Source: Alphaproteobacteria bacterium (lineage in GTDB: Bacteria; Pseudomonadota; Alphaproteobacteria; Sphingomonadales; Rhodothalassiaceae). From it: a DNA stretch of 5,440 nt. A model generated the notes under the pieces. The model was not told the DNA's origin. It searched no databases and saw nothing but the letters and a program-made list of their open reading frames with translations. The DNA lies in assembly GCA_003694205.1 (NCBI GenBank), contig RFKS01000096.1, forward strand, positions 1 to 5,440, read 5' to 3'. The position numbers were made by a program, and so were the translations under genes. This document shows positions 1 through 5,440 of this stretch, piece by piece. Numbering within the stretch: position 1 is the stretch's first letter; each line of letters begins with the position of its first letter.

Positions 1-770
1 CGGCGCGTCGCGCCGGCGGGCGCTTTCTCCTGCGCATCGAGGATATCGACCGCGGGCGCTGCCGCGAGGAGTTCGTGGCCGCCATCCTCGAGGATCTGGC
101 CTGGCTCGGCCTCGACTGGGAGGAACCGGTGCGCCGGCAATCGGCGCACATGGACGACTACGCCGCGGCGCTCGCCCGGCTTGAGGCGATGGGCCTCGTC
201 TATCCCTGCATCTGCACGCGCCGGGAGATCGCGGCCGAGATCGCCGCCTCCGCCTCGGCACCGCACGGGTCGCAGACCGGGGCCTATCCCGGCACATGTC
301 GACGGCGACGGGAGGCGGGAGAGGATGTGACCGAGGGCGGGCGGCGGCCCTTTGCTCTCCGGCTCGACTGTGCGCGTGCCATCGGCCATCTGGAGGCGCG
401 GGGAGTCTGGCCGCTGTCGTTCATCGAGGAAACGGAAGCCGCGCCGGTGGCGGTCGATCCGCTACGGATTGGCGATGTCGTGCTGGCGCGCAAGGATACG
501 CCGGCGAGCTATCATCTGGCGGTCACGGTAGACGATGCTGCGCAGGGGGTGAGCCATGTGATCCGTGGCGAGGACCTCAGGCCGGCGAGCCATGTACATC
601 GTCTTCTGCAGGCGCTGCTCGCGCTTCCGGTGCCGCGCTGGCGTCATCACCGGCTGATCACCGACGCCGAGGGGCGTCGCCTCGCCAAGCGGGACGGGGC
701 GCCGACACTTCGCGCCCTGCGCGCACGAGGTCTGTCGCCGTCCGACGTGCGCGGCATGCTCGGCTTCTAG
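1..770 (+). CDS. gluQ: Glutamyl-Q tRNA(Asp) synthetase, 5'-truncated by the window edge
   Basis: GluQ-RS is a truncated paralogue of glutamyl-tRNA synthetase without the anticodon-binding domain. In this family it activates glutamate and attaches it to the queuosine base of tRNA(Asp) in the cytosol. The frame is open from base 3, so the GTG at 75 is internal, not a start; 255 residues are visible. RIEDID of the Rossmann fold lies at visible residues 11-16. Cys69, Cys71, Tyr95 and Cys99 match the zinc site C-x-C...Y-x3-C of the family. HVIRGEDL is at 185-192, and RLAKRDGA at 226-233 occupies the KMSKS-like position. The protein ends soon after that motif, as expected for GluQ-RS and unlike full GltX. 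The HIGH-type motif and about 25 residues lie outside the window. It converges on the minus-strand genes. Family identity is very likely; activity is inferred. Confidence 0.95.
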   Translation, partial: ARRAGGRFLLRIEDIDRGRCREEFVAAILEDLAWLGLDWEEPVRRQSAHMDDYAAALARLEAMGLVYPCICTRREIAAEIAASASAPHGSQTGAYPGTCRRRREAGEDVTEGGRRPFALRLDCARAIGHLEARGVWPLSFIEETEAAPVAVDPLRIGDVVLARKDTPASYHLAVTVDDAAQGVSHVIRGEDLRPASHVHRLLQALLALPVPRWRHHRLITDAEGRRLAKRDGAPTLRALRARGLSPSDVRGMLGF

Positions 771-792
771 AGGTGAATCTCCCGACGTGCGA

Positions 793-818
793 CGGCCCGC
801 ACCCGAAGGTGCGGGCCG
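793..818 (+). terminator. Hairpin terminator after gluQ
   Basis: A perfect 11-bp GC-rich inverted repeat (793-803 with 808-818) closes a CGAA tetraloop 22 bases after the gluQ stop and is followed by CC and a short TTT. The stem is strong but the T tract is weak, as is common in GC-rich genomes. It lies between convergent genes, 24 bases beyond the minus-strand stop at 843, so it may also stop transcription from the other side, although no T run follows on that strand. Confidence 0.75.
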
Positions 819-842
819 CCTTTCCGGGCACGCGAGGGGGGA

Positions 843-1334
843 TTATCGCGCGCCGCCGAGAAGCGAGATCACGGGCAGGCCGGCGACATTGGTCTGCTCG
901 CGCTGTGCCAGCTGTTCGGTGCGGACAATGGCCCGCGCGAGGTCCGCCGCAGCCTTGTGCGAGCGGGCATAGATGAGGTGCATCTGCACAATGGCGCTGT
1001 CGCCGCGGAAACTTGCGGGCAGGGCGGGAAGCTTCTCGATCGCCCGCGCAAAGCGGTCGCTGGCGCGGTCGAACTGACGCACGCCGGACTGTTCGCTCAA
1101 CGCCGCCTCCAGCACATTGCCGTCACGATCGATGGTGGCGGTAACCACGTTGAAGGCGCTCGGCAGCTCGGTACGACCGAATGTCTGCGGATAACGCATG
1201 ACATGGCTGATGGTGGCCGAGGCGTCGCGCTTCCAGGCGGCAAGTTCATGGTCGCCGCCGGCGCTCGCCGGGGGTGCTGCCGCAAGGGCAAAAAGGGCCG
1301 CGGCGGCGAAGCCGAGAAGGGTCTTGCGGATCAT
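843..1334 (-). CDS. Short exported protein with a TonB-C-like domain
   Basis: This 163-residue protein starts with a clear Sec signal peptide: basic start MIRKT, a hydrophobic Ala/Leu core, and a likely cleavage after ASA at residue 25. The mature part looks like a lone TonB C-terminal domain at about 37-124: a YP pair at 48-49, the strand ATIDRDGNVLEAAL at 66-79, SG at 83-84, the helix FDRASDRFARAIEKLPALP at 88-106, and a last strand around 113-124. About 39 residues follow, largely helical in character and then hydrophobic. There is no membrane anchor or proline-rich linker, so it is probably periplasmic and not a classical TonB energy transducer. The ATG at 1334 is chosen over upstream starts in the frame (as far as 1547) because it has a good Shine-Dalgarno site and begins the signal peptide. 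It is the last minus-strand gene, after a second TonB-C protein. The specific function is unknown. Confidence 0.85.
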   Translation of the reverse strand: MIRKTLLGFAAAALFALAAAPPASAGGDHELAAWKRDASATISHVMRYPQTFGRTELPSAFNVVTATIDRDGNVLEAALSEQSGVRQFDRASDRFARAIEKLPALPASFRGDSAIVQMHLIYARSHKAAADLARAIVRTEQLAQREQTNVAGLPVISLLGGAR

Positions 1335-1341
1335 ATCGGAT

Positions 1342-1347
1342 CTCCTC
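1342..1347 (-). promoter_or_regulatory. Ribosome binding site for the short TonB-C protein
   Basis: GAGGAG on the minus strand lies 7 bases before the ATG at 1334. It supports this start over the longer frame that extends to 1547. Confidence 0.7.
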
Positions 1348-1444
1348 GCTTGTCGTTGTCCGGCCTTCCTGCCCATCTTGCGGTCAGTTCGGGCGCGAAC
1401 GGTTGCTGTCGGTGTCGCTTGTTCTTGTGGACGGTCCCCGTCCC

Positions 1445-1480
1445 GTGCGCGACAGATGTAATGTGGGGGTGTGCGCGACA
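1445..1480. repeat. 10-base direct repeat upstream of the short TonB-C gene
   Basis: GTGCGCGACA occurs at 1445-1454 and again at 1471-1480, a 26-base period. Both copies are 111-146 bases upstream of the ATG at 1334. The spacing is not a whole number of ten-base helical turns, but paired copies upstream of a gene could be binding sites for a regulator. Chance occurrence in GC-rich DNA is possible. Confidence 0.45.
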
Positions 1481-1547
1481 TCCGTCGTCCCTGATGCGGC
1501 AGGGCGTGCCCTTCCTGCGACCGGTGCGCGGCGGCTTGCCCGGCCAA

Positions 1548-1583
1548 CTAAACGCGCGGCCCGGGGTCGCTACCGGCGTTTAG
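1548..1583 (-). terminator. Imperfect hairpin, possible terminator of the TPR/TonB-C gene
   Basis: CTAAACGC at 1548-1555 pairs perfectly with GCGTTTAG at 1576-1583. The stem extends inward by three pairs (1557-1559 with 1573-1575) across a one-base bulge, leaving a 13-base loop. It lies 69 bases after the stop of the minus-strand gene ending at 1652. No T run follows on the minus strand, so a terminator is only one reading; an operator for the next gene or an RNA-stabilising structure is also possible. Confidence 0.4.
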
Positions 1584-1651
1584 CCCGGAAGGCGGGGTCG
1601 GGCCGGCAGGGAGGCATTACAATCCTTTCGAGTCGAGTCGCCGGGCGCGGA

Positions 1652-2749
1652 TCAGTCGCCCATCTCGAAGGTGAAGCGGTAGAGCACGCCTGGCGTGGCG
1701 ACGGGCTCGCCGTCGACGATGCGCGGCGCATAGCGGAATTTCTTGACCGCTTCGAGCGCTGCGCGCTCGAAGGTTCCCTCAGGTTTCGATTCGATGATCT
1801 GCCAATCGGCCGTGCGCCCGTCCGGCGTCACCGTCACCGAGACGATGACATAGCCTTCCCTGCCACCGTCCGCGGCAAAGCGCGGGTAGACGGGCTGAAT
1901 CTTGTAAAGCGGTTCGAATTCCGCATTCTCCTCCTCACTGCGGGCCCGGGCGATCGCCACACATTCGGCCGTCGCCTCGTCGCTCTTGCCTGCCTCTTCC
2001 AGCGCCTGCAGCCGGAAGGCGCGGGCCATCAATACGGTTCCATCGGACGCCTTGAGGCGAGTGAGCAAGAGCTGCGTGGCCTCGGAGAATCTCTTTGCTG
2101 CAGCAATCCGTTTCTTCTGGGAGAGCAGCTCCTTCCCTCTCCAGAACGCGATCATGCCCTCGAAAAATGGTCTGTCCGCTCCCGCCTGATCAAGATTTCC
2201 TTCAAGTTTGTGAAGGAAGGCAGTCACGCGGCGGTTGTCGGGCAGGATCGATGCCATTCGTATCTTGTCGAGGTCGAGGAAAAGCAAGACCCGGGGGTCG
2301 ATTTCGTCCCGGTGACGAACGAGAACTTCTTCTGCCCGCTCAAGCTTCTGCAATGCATCTTCGCTTTCGGCATCATCCGCCAAAGTGCGTGCATAATCCC
2401 AATAGGGATCGAGGAGCCGCAGATCGAATTCGCCAAAGGCTTCGGTCATCAGTTCGACACTTTCCGCGAAATGCGCGAGCGCGGCATCGCGACGGCCAGT
2501 CGCCTTTTCAGCCATAGCAAGATTGTAGGCCGCGGGACCGCGCAGCGCCGGCTTGTCGGGCGATGCGCCGGCATAGACCTTTTCCGCGAGCTGCCGGATT
2601 TCCTCGGGCGGCGCTCCGGCCTTCACCGCCGCCTGATAGGCGCGGTAGTCCTCGGCCAGACCTAGAGCCTGCGCCGGCCGATTGCCCGATCCGGCGAGCA
2701 GAAATATGGTCGTGAAGACGGTAACGCAGAGGATTCTCACAGCGTGCAT
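1652..2749 (-). CDS. Exported TPR-like protein with C-terminal TonB domain
   Basis: This 365-residue protein opens with a signal peptide (hydrophobic core at about 6-20, probable cleavage after AQA at residue 28); there is no lipobox. Residues 35-270 are helical with Ala/Leu/Glu periodicity resembling TPR repeats, best seen at 70-104, 112-150 and 213-268. The C-terminal 86 residues form a TonB-C domain: QPVYP at 285-289, REGYVIVSVTVTPDGRTADW at 297-316, the helix FERAALEAVKKFRYAP at 327-342, and the closing strand GVLYRFTFEM at 354-363. Unlike TonB, it has no N-terminal anchor plus Pro-rich linker, so it is probably a soluble periplasmic protein, with the TonB-C fold perhaps used for protein or peptidoglycan contacts. 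The start at 2749 is preferred to the frame's upstream start at 2893 because it has a Shine-Dalgarno site and the signal peptide. Annotation pipelines would likely call it 'energy transducer TonB'. Its target is unknown. Confidence 0.88.
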   Translation of the reverse strand: MHAVRILCVTVFTTIFLLAGSGNRPAQALGLAEDYRAYQAAVKAGAPPEEIRQLAEKVYAGASPDKPALRGPAAYNLAMAEKATGRRDAALAHFAESVELMTEAFGEFDLRLLDPYWDYARTLADDAESEDALQKLERAEEVLVRHRDEIDPRVLLFLDLDKIRMASILPDNRRVTAFLHKLEGNLDQAGADRPFFEGMIAFWRGKELLSQKKRIAAAKRFSEATQLLLTRLKASDGTVLMARAFRLQALEEAGKSDEATAECVAIARARSEEENAEFEPLYKIQPVYPRFAADGGREGYVIVSVTVTPDGRTADWQIIESKPEGTFERAALEAVKKFRYAPRIVDGEPVATPGVLYRFTFEMGD

Positions 2750-2752
2750 CGG

Positions 2753-2761
2753 CCCCCCCTC
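2753..2761 (-). promoter_or_regulatory. Ribosome binding site for the TPR/TonB-C gene
   Basis: A purine block GAGGGGGGG on the minus strand ends 3 bases before the ATG at 2749; its GAGG core is about 8 bases away. The run of seven G is unusual. It supports the 2749 start over the upstream alternative at 2893. Confidence 0.6.
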
Positions 2762-2772
2762 AAGCGCGCACC

Positions 2773-2801
2773 GTGCCACGGCCGTCGCAGGGCCACGGCA
2801 C
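2773..2801. repeat. Imperfect inverted repeat in the leader of the TPR/TonB-C gene
   Basis: The arms 2773-2783 and 2791-2801 pair as 5 bp (GTGCC/GGCAC) plus 4 bp (GGCC/GGCC), separated by a 2x2 mismatch and closed by a 7-base loop. The arms also share the direct repeat GCCACGGC. It sits 24-52 bases before the ATG at 2749. No T run follows on the minus strand, so it is more likely an operator or leader hairpin than a terminator of the preceding gene. Confidence 0.4.
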
Positions 2802-2814
2802 ACTCCCTGATTGC

Positions 2815-2844
2815 AGTCTAGCAGGACGATCGCCAGCGTGCCAG
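2815..2844 (-). promoter_or_regulatory. Weak candidate promoter for the TPR/TonB-C gene
   Basis: On the minus strand, CTGGCA (2839-2844) and TAGACT (2815-2820) are separated by 18 bases. Each matches four of six positions of the general sigma-70 consensus. A start near 2808 would place the inverted repeat at 2773-2801 at the beginning of the transcript. The match is modest and could be chance. Confidence 0.25.
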
Positions 2845-2879
2845 AGGGTGCGACAGGTCGGACCGCTGCCGCGGCTGAC

Positions 2880-3320
2880 TCAGCTGTGATCAACGAGGAT
2901 CGTACCGATGGCCGCCGGATCGTGCCTTGTCAGGTCCTTGTCGATCTCGGCAATGATCTTCGCCTCCGCCTGCGGCTCGAGCGCCTTGCGGAGGGCGCCG
3001 AGCGTGCGCGGCGGCGCGACGAGGATGAGGCGATCGAGGTCGCCGCTGACGGCCCGCCGATTGATGCCGGCGGCGATCTCCGCGGCAAAGCGGTCCTCGG
3101 CTTCCTGGTGCCAGTCGGTATTGTCGACGGCACTGCGGCTGCCCGTCGGATCGGGGAAGCGTCCCGGCTTGTCGGTACCCTGCTCGCGGGTCGGCGGGTT
3201 CTCCTGCTCGCGGCTTTCGAGCGCCACGAGATCGGGGTCGAAGATGCGGCCACGATTGCGGTAGAGCGTCGCACGACGGCCGTCGCAAACGAGGATCAGG
3301 GCATTGTGCGGGACATTCAT
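2880..3320 (-). CDS. Host attachment family protein (eRF1-like fold)
   Basis: This 146-residue soluble protein matches the 'protein required for attachment to host cells' family (Host_attach / bacterial archaeo-eukaryotic release factor family), widespread in alphaproteobacteria. Recognisable blocks are the N-terminal PHNALILVCDGRRATLYRN (4-22), EQENPPTREQGTDKPGR (38-54), SAVDNTDWHQEAEDRFAAEI (63-82), LILVAPPRTLGALRKAL (98-114) and EIDKDLT (125-131). The length is typical. No signal peptide or membrane segment is visible, so it is probably cytosolic, which fits poorly with a direct adhesive role; related proteins resemble the central domain of release factor eRF1 and the biochemical role is unsettled. 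The ATG at 3320 is chosen because homologues start with M-x-x-PHNA and because GGGGAG lies 9 bases upstream (3330-3335). The gene has its own probable promoter and is likely transcribed alone. Confidence 0.9.
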   Translation of the reverse strand: MNVPHNALILVCDGRRATLYRNRGRIFDPDLVALESREQENPPTREQGTDKPGRFPDPTGSRSAVDNTDWHQEAEDRFAAEIAAGINRRAVSGDLDRLILVAPPRTLGALRKALEPQAEAKIIAEIDKDLTRHDPAAIGTILVDHS

Positions 3321-3394
3321 CGCTTGCTGCTCCCCTTGGTCGCTGGTTCGCCGTCCAGTTCGATGCGCGGGCGCGATGTCCGCGTCTTCCTGAG

Positions 3395-3422
3395 AGATAG
3401 GATTTTTTTCGATGCCGTCGAG
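3395..3422 (-). promoter_or_regulatory. Sigma-70-type promoter for the host attachment gene
   Basis: On the minus strand, CTCGAC (3417-3422) and CTATCT (3395-3400) are 16 bases apart. They match the alphaproteobacterial housekeeping consensus CTTGAC-N16/17-CTATAT at five of six positions each. The spacer contains a run of seven A (3403-3409), the only such tract in the window. A start near 3388 would give a leader of about 68 bases before the ATG at 3320. The site lies just after the stop of the FAD oxidase gene, so it would uncouple the two genes. Confidence 0.6.
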
Positions 3423-3435
3423 GGGCACTCCCCGA

Positions 3436-4884
3436 TTATCTAGGGGCGGCGTCCATGGGCCGCGGGACGGGCAGAATGCGGCCCGGATTGAGGATATGGC
3501 GCGGATCGAGCGCATCCTTGATCGCGCGCATGGCGGCAAGCGCCGCCGGGTCCTTGAGGCGCAGGAGCTCGGCGACCTTCATGCGCCCGATGCCGTGCTC
3601 GGCCGAGATCGAGCCGCCAAGCGCGGCCACAATGTCATGCAGCGCGCGGGTCACCTCGGCACCGCGCGCGAGATAGGCGGCGCGCTCCATCTCCTCGGGC
3701 TGGATCAGGTCGTAGTGCAGATTGCCGTCGCCGACATGGCCGAAGATGCAGGGACGAATGCCCGGAACCAGTTGCGCGACCGCTTCGTTGCCACGTGCGA
3801 TCAGCTCCGGAATGTGGGCCGGGGGCACCGAAATGTCGTGCTTGAGCGCCGCGCCTGCCGGCCGCTGTGCCTCGGAGAGCCCATGCCTCAGGCGCCAGAA
3901 ATCCTCAGCCTGGGCCAGCGATCCGGCGATCGCGGCATCGACGACGAGACCGGCCTCCATGGCCGCCGCGAGGCCGCTTTCGAGGATCTCGCCCAGGGGA
4001 GCCGTGGCATCGGTCGAGGCGAGTTCGACGAGAACATAGAAAGGATGTTCCGGCGCGAGCGGCGACCGGCAATCGGGAATGTTGGCGACCGCGAGCCCGA
4101 GCGCAAAGCGCGAGATGAGCTCGAAGGCGATGACGCGGTCGTCACTGGCCGCACGCAGGCGGGCGAGGAGGTCCACCGCCGCCGCCGGCGAGGGCAGGGC
4201 GACGAAGGCGCTCGCGTGGGCACGCAAGGGCGGAAAGAGTTTCAGTGCAGCCGCGGTGACAATGCCGAGCGTGCCCTCGGCACCGACCAGCAGGGACCTG
4301 AGGTCATAGCCGGTATTGTCCTTCACGAGGGCGCCGAGACCGTGCCAGATATCACCCGTCGGTAGCACCGCCTCGAGCCCGAGGACGAGCGCCCGCGTGG
4401 TGCCGTATCTGAGCACATGCACGCCACCGGCATTGGTCGAGACGAAGCCGCCGACGGTGGCGGTGCCTTCCGCGCCGAAGCTCAAGGGAAACAGCCGGTC
4501 GGCCCCGGCGGCCGCCTCCTGAACCGCACGCAGGGTGACACCGGCCTCGGCGATGAGGCAGGAATTGGCGGCGTCGAGGGTGCGGATGCGGTTCATCCGG
4601 CCAAGGCTGACGACGATTTCGCGGCCGCTTTCATCGGGCACGCCGCCGAAGACGAGACCGGTGTTGCCGCCCTGCGGCACGAGCGGGATCCGGTGCGTGT
4701 TGGCAAGGCGCACGATCTGCGCCACCTGTTCGGTGCCTTTTGGCCGCAGCAGGAGCGGCGTCCGTCCGCGGATGCGTCCGCGCCAGTCCGCGACATGGGG
4801 TGCCAGCGCCTCCGGGTCGTCGATCCAGCCGCCCGGGCCGACGACGGCGCGGAAGGCGTCGAGGATGTGGGCCGGAAGGCTCAT
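3436..4884 (-). CDS. FAD-linked oxidase, D-2-hydroxyacid / D-2-hydroxyglutarate dehydrogenase type
   Basis: This 482-residue flavoprotein has the full two-domain plan of the GlcD/D-lactate/D-2-hydroxyglutarate dehydrogenase family and probably oxidises a D-2-hydroxyacid to the 2-oxoacid. The N-terminal FAD_binding_4 domain (about 41-220) shows PQGGNTGLV (70-78), GGFVSTNAGG (145-154), KDNTGYDL (188-195) and GAEGTLGIVT (201-210). The C-terminal FAD-oxidase_C domain shows LRHGLSEA (332-339), ALKHDISVP (346-354), GHVGDGNLH (382-390) and SAEHGIGRMK (427-436). His383, His390 and Glu429 correspond to the metal ligands of D-2-hydroxyglutarate dehydrogenases. There is no iron-sulfur extension and no glcE/glcF neighbour, so it is a single-subunit type passing electrons to an acceptor not encoded here. 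The ATG at 4884 overlaps the stop of the upstream membrane gene as ATGA, indicating translational coupling; the frame's extension to 5262 is Arg-rich and antisense-like. The substrate cannot be fixed from sequence. Confidence 0.92.
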   Translation of the reverse strand: MSLPAHILDAFRAVVGPGGWIDDPEALAPHVADWRGRIRGRTPLLLRPKGTEQVAQIVRLANTHRIPLVPQGGNTGLVFGGVPDESGREIVVSLGRMNRIRTLDAANSCLIAEAGVTLRAVQEAAAGADRLFPLSFGAEGTATVGGFVSTNAGGVHVLRYGTTRALVLGLEAVLPTGDIWHGLGALVKDNTGYDLRSLLVGAEGTLGIVTAAALKLFPPLRAHASAFVALPSPAAAVDLLARLRAASDDRVIAFELISRFALGLAVANIPDCRSPLAPEHPFYVLVELASTDATAPLGEILESGLAAAMEAGLVVDAAIAGSLAQAEDFWRLRHGLSEAQRPAGAALKHDISVPPAHIPELIARGNEAVAQLVPGIRPCIFGHVGDGNLHYDLIQPEEMERAAYLARGAEVTRALHDIVAALGGSISAEHGIGRMKVAELLRLKDPAALAAMRAIKDALDPRHILNPGRILPVPRPMDAAPR

Positions 4885-5440
4885 GCGACGCCTCCCACCG
4901 GGCGCGGGGAGCGGCCGAGCGCGAGCGTGGAGGCAAGAACGAGAAGCACCGCCCCCTTCGCGAAGACGAGAAGGTGGATCGGTGCCATTGTCGCGGTCTC
5001 GACATCGCCGCCGAGGACGGGCACGAGCGCGAAGCGCGGCAGCATCGCATGCACGAGGACGGCCATGAGTGCGAGGAGGGTGTATGCTCGGCTCGCTACG
5101 CCGGCGGCGATGAGCGGTCGTGCAAGGCCGAGCGCCATCAGCGCAAGGGCGAGAGCTCGGACAAGCATCTGCTCTCGTGCCGGCCCCGCCCATCCGAGCG
5201 CGGCGAGGAAATAGGGGTCCATGAGCACGGCGACCGCGGTGGCGACAACGAGTCCGCGCCACGCGCCGCCGCGTAGCGCACGCCGCACCGCGAGCGTGAA
5301 CGCGCCTGCAACCAGGATTGCGGCGAGGAGGCCGACGAGGCCGGTAAGCCGGGTCTCGATCGCCGGGCTCAGCCAGGCGGGCGCGACGAGGAAACGCAGC
5401 ACGTTGAAACCGAGCTGCACGCCTGCGGCGAGAACGAGAC
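4881..5440 (-). CDS. Polytopic membrane protein of unknown function, start beyond the right edge
   Basis: I do not recognise the family. The frame is open to the window's right edge; a GTG at 5420 is the first possible start inside, but hydrophobic residues (LVLAAG) continue upstream without a stop, so the true start is probably outside. Numbered from that GTG, about five hydrophobic spans fit membrane helices: 26-45, 56-78, 86-107, 113-134 and 145-168. Short Arg-rich loops (such as RRALRGG, 46-52) should face the cytosol. Residues within or beside the helices that might be functional include the motif MDPYF (67-71), His124 and His149. It ends with a short polar tail at the overlap with the FAD oxidase (TGA inside ATGA). 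The coupling suggests a shared pathway: a transporter for the oxidase's substrate or a membrane electron-acceptor partner are both possible, but neither is shown. Confidence 0.8.
   Translation of the reverse strand, partial: LVLAAGVQLGFNVLRFLVAPAWLSPAIETRLTGLVGLLAAILVAGAFTLAVRRALRGGAWRGLVVATAVAVLMDPYFLAALGWAGPAREQMLVRALALALMALGLARPLIAAGVASRAYTLLALMAVLVHAMLPRFALVPVLGGDVETATMAPIHLLVFAKGAVLLVLASTLALGRSPRPVGGVA
4891..4896 (-). promoter_or_regulatory. Ribosome binding site for the FAD oxidase
   Basis: GGGAGG on the minus strand lies 6 bases before the ATG at 4884, inside the last codons of the upstream membrane gene. It decides the start and shows the pair is coupled. Confidence 0.75.

Larger units (their letters stand above)
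1335..1651. other. 317-base intergenic region between the two TonB-C genes
   Basis: I find no convincing gene here on either strand; the open frames across it are continuations or antisense shadows of neighbours. It contains the ribosome binding site for the downstream gene, a 10-base direct repeat (1445-1454 and 1471-1480), and an imperfect hairpin at 1548-1583. No clear sigma-70 promoter could be recognised, though a promoter for the short TonB-C gene is expected in this stretch given its length. Confidence 0.6.

Noticed and set aside
75..77. GTG as the start of gluQ
   Set aside because: The frame continues upstream to the window edge with conserved residues (RFLLRIEDID), so this codon is internal.
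957..1583. 208-codon open frame on the plus strand
   Set aside because: It is antisense to the signal-peptide-bearing TonB-C gene and runs on into the gap without a good start or domain.
1274..2665. 463-codon open frame on the plus strand
   Set aside because: It runs antisense to the TPR/TonB-C gene, has no recognisable domain, and is explained by few stop codons in GC-rich DNA opposite a real gene.
3422..3433. GGGG/CCCC hairpin after the FAD oxidase as a terminator
   Set aside because: The stem is only 4 bp and no T run follows on the minus strand; it overlaps the -35 of the promoter-like site instead.
2811..3443. 210-codon open frame on the plus strand
   Set aside because: It is antisense to the host attachment gene, whose family motifs are clear; the plus frame shows no family features.
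3412..4365. 317-codon open frame on the plus strand
   Set aside because: It mirrors the FAD oxidase, whose cofactor motifs on the minus strand are unmistakable.
4885..5262. N-terminal extension of the FAD oxidase frame
   Set aside because: The extension is Arg/His/Pro-rich, overlaps the membrane protein in another frame, and the ATG at 4884 has a strong ribosome binding site and the ATGA overlap.

Overview
This GC-rich window reads as chromosomal DNA of an alphaproteobacterium, probably a member of the Hyphomicrobiales (Rhizobiales) or a close relative. The pointers are the high GC, the alphaproteobacterial look of the GluQ-RS and host-attachment-type proteins, and one promoter-like site close to the rhizobial sigma-70 consensus. 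The genus cannot be read from the sequence. No phage, insertion sequence, CRISPR array, tRNA or rRNA is visible, and codon use looks even across all genes.

Layout: the left edge carries the 3' part of a plus-strand gene for glutamyl-Q tRNA(Asp) synthetase, closed by a strong GC hairpin. Everything to its right lies on the minus strand and converges on it. Read in the direction of transcription, from the right edge leftwards, the order is: a polytopic membrane protein of unknown function (its start lies beyond the right edge); an FAD-linked oxidase of the D-2-hydroxyacid / D-2-hydroxyglutarate dehydrogenase type, whose start codon overlaps the membrane gene's stop as ATGA; a small cytosolic 'host attachment' family protein that appears to have its own promoter; an exported protein with a helical, TPR-like region and a C-terminal TonB domain; and a short exported protein that is almost only a TonB-C-like domain.

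Functional reading: the membrane protein and the FAD oxidase form a translationally coupled pair. The other three minus-strand genes are separated by gaps of 115 to 317 bases and may be independent units. The two TonB-C proteins have signal peptides but no proline-rich linker, and neither a receptor nor ExbB/ExbD is nearby, so they are unlikely to be ordinary energy transducers. Several short repeats and hairpins sit in the gaps around them. I see no clear new multi-gene system. The pair of stand-alone TonB-C proteins and the unknown membrane partner of the FAD oxidase are the most interesting items.
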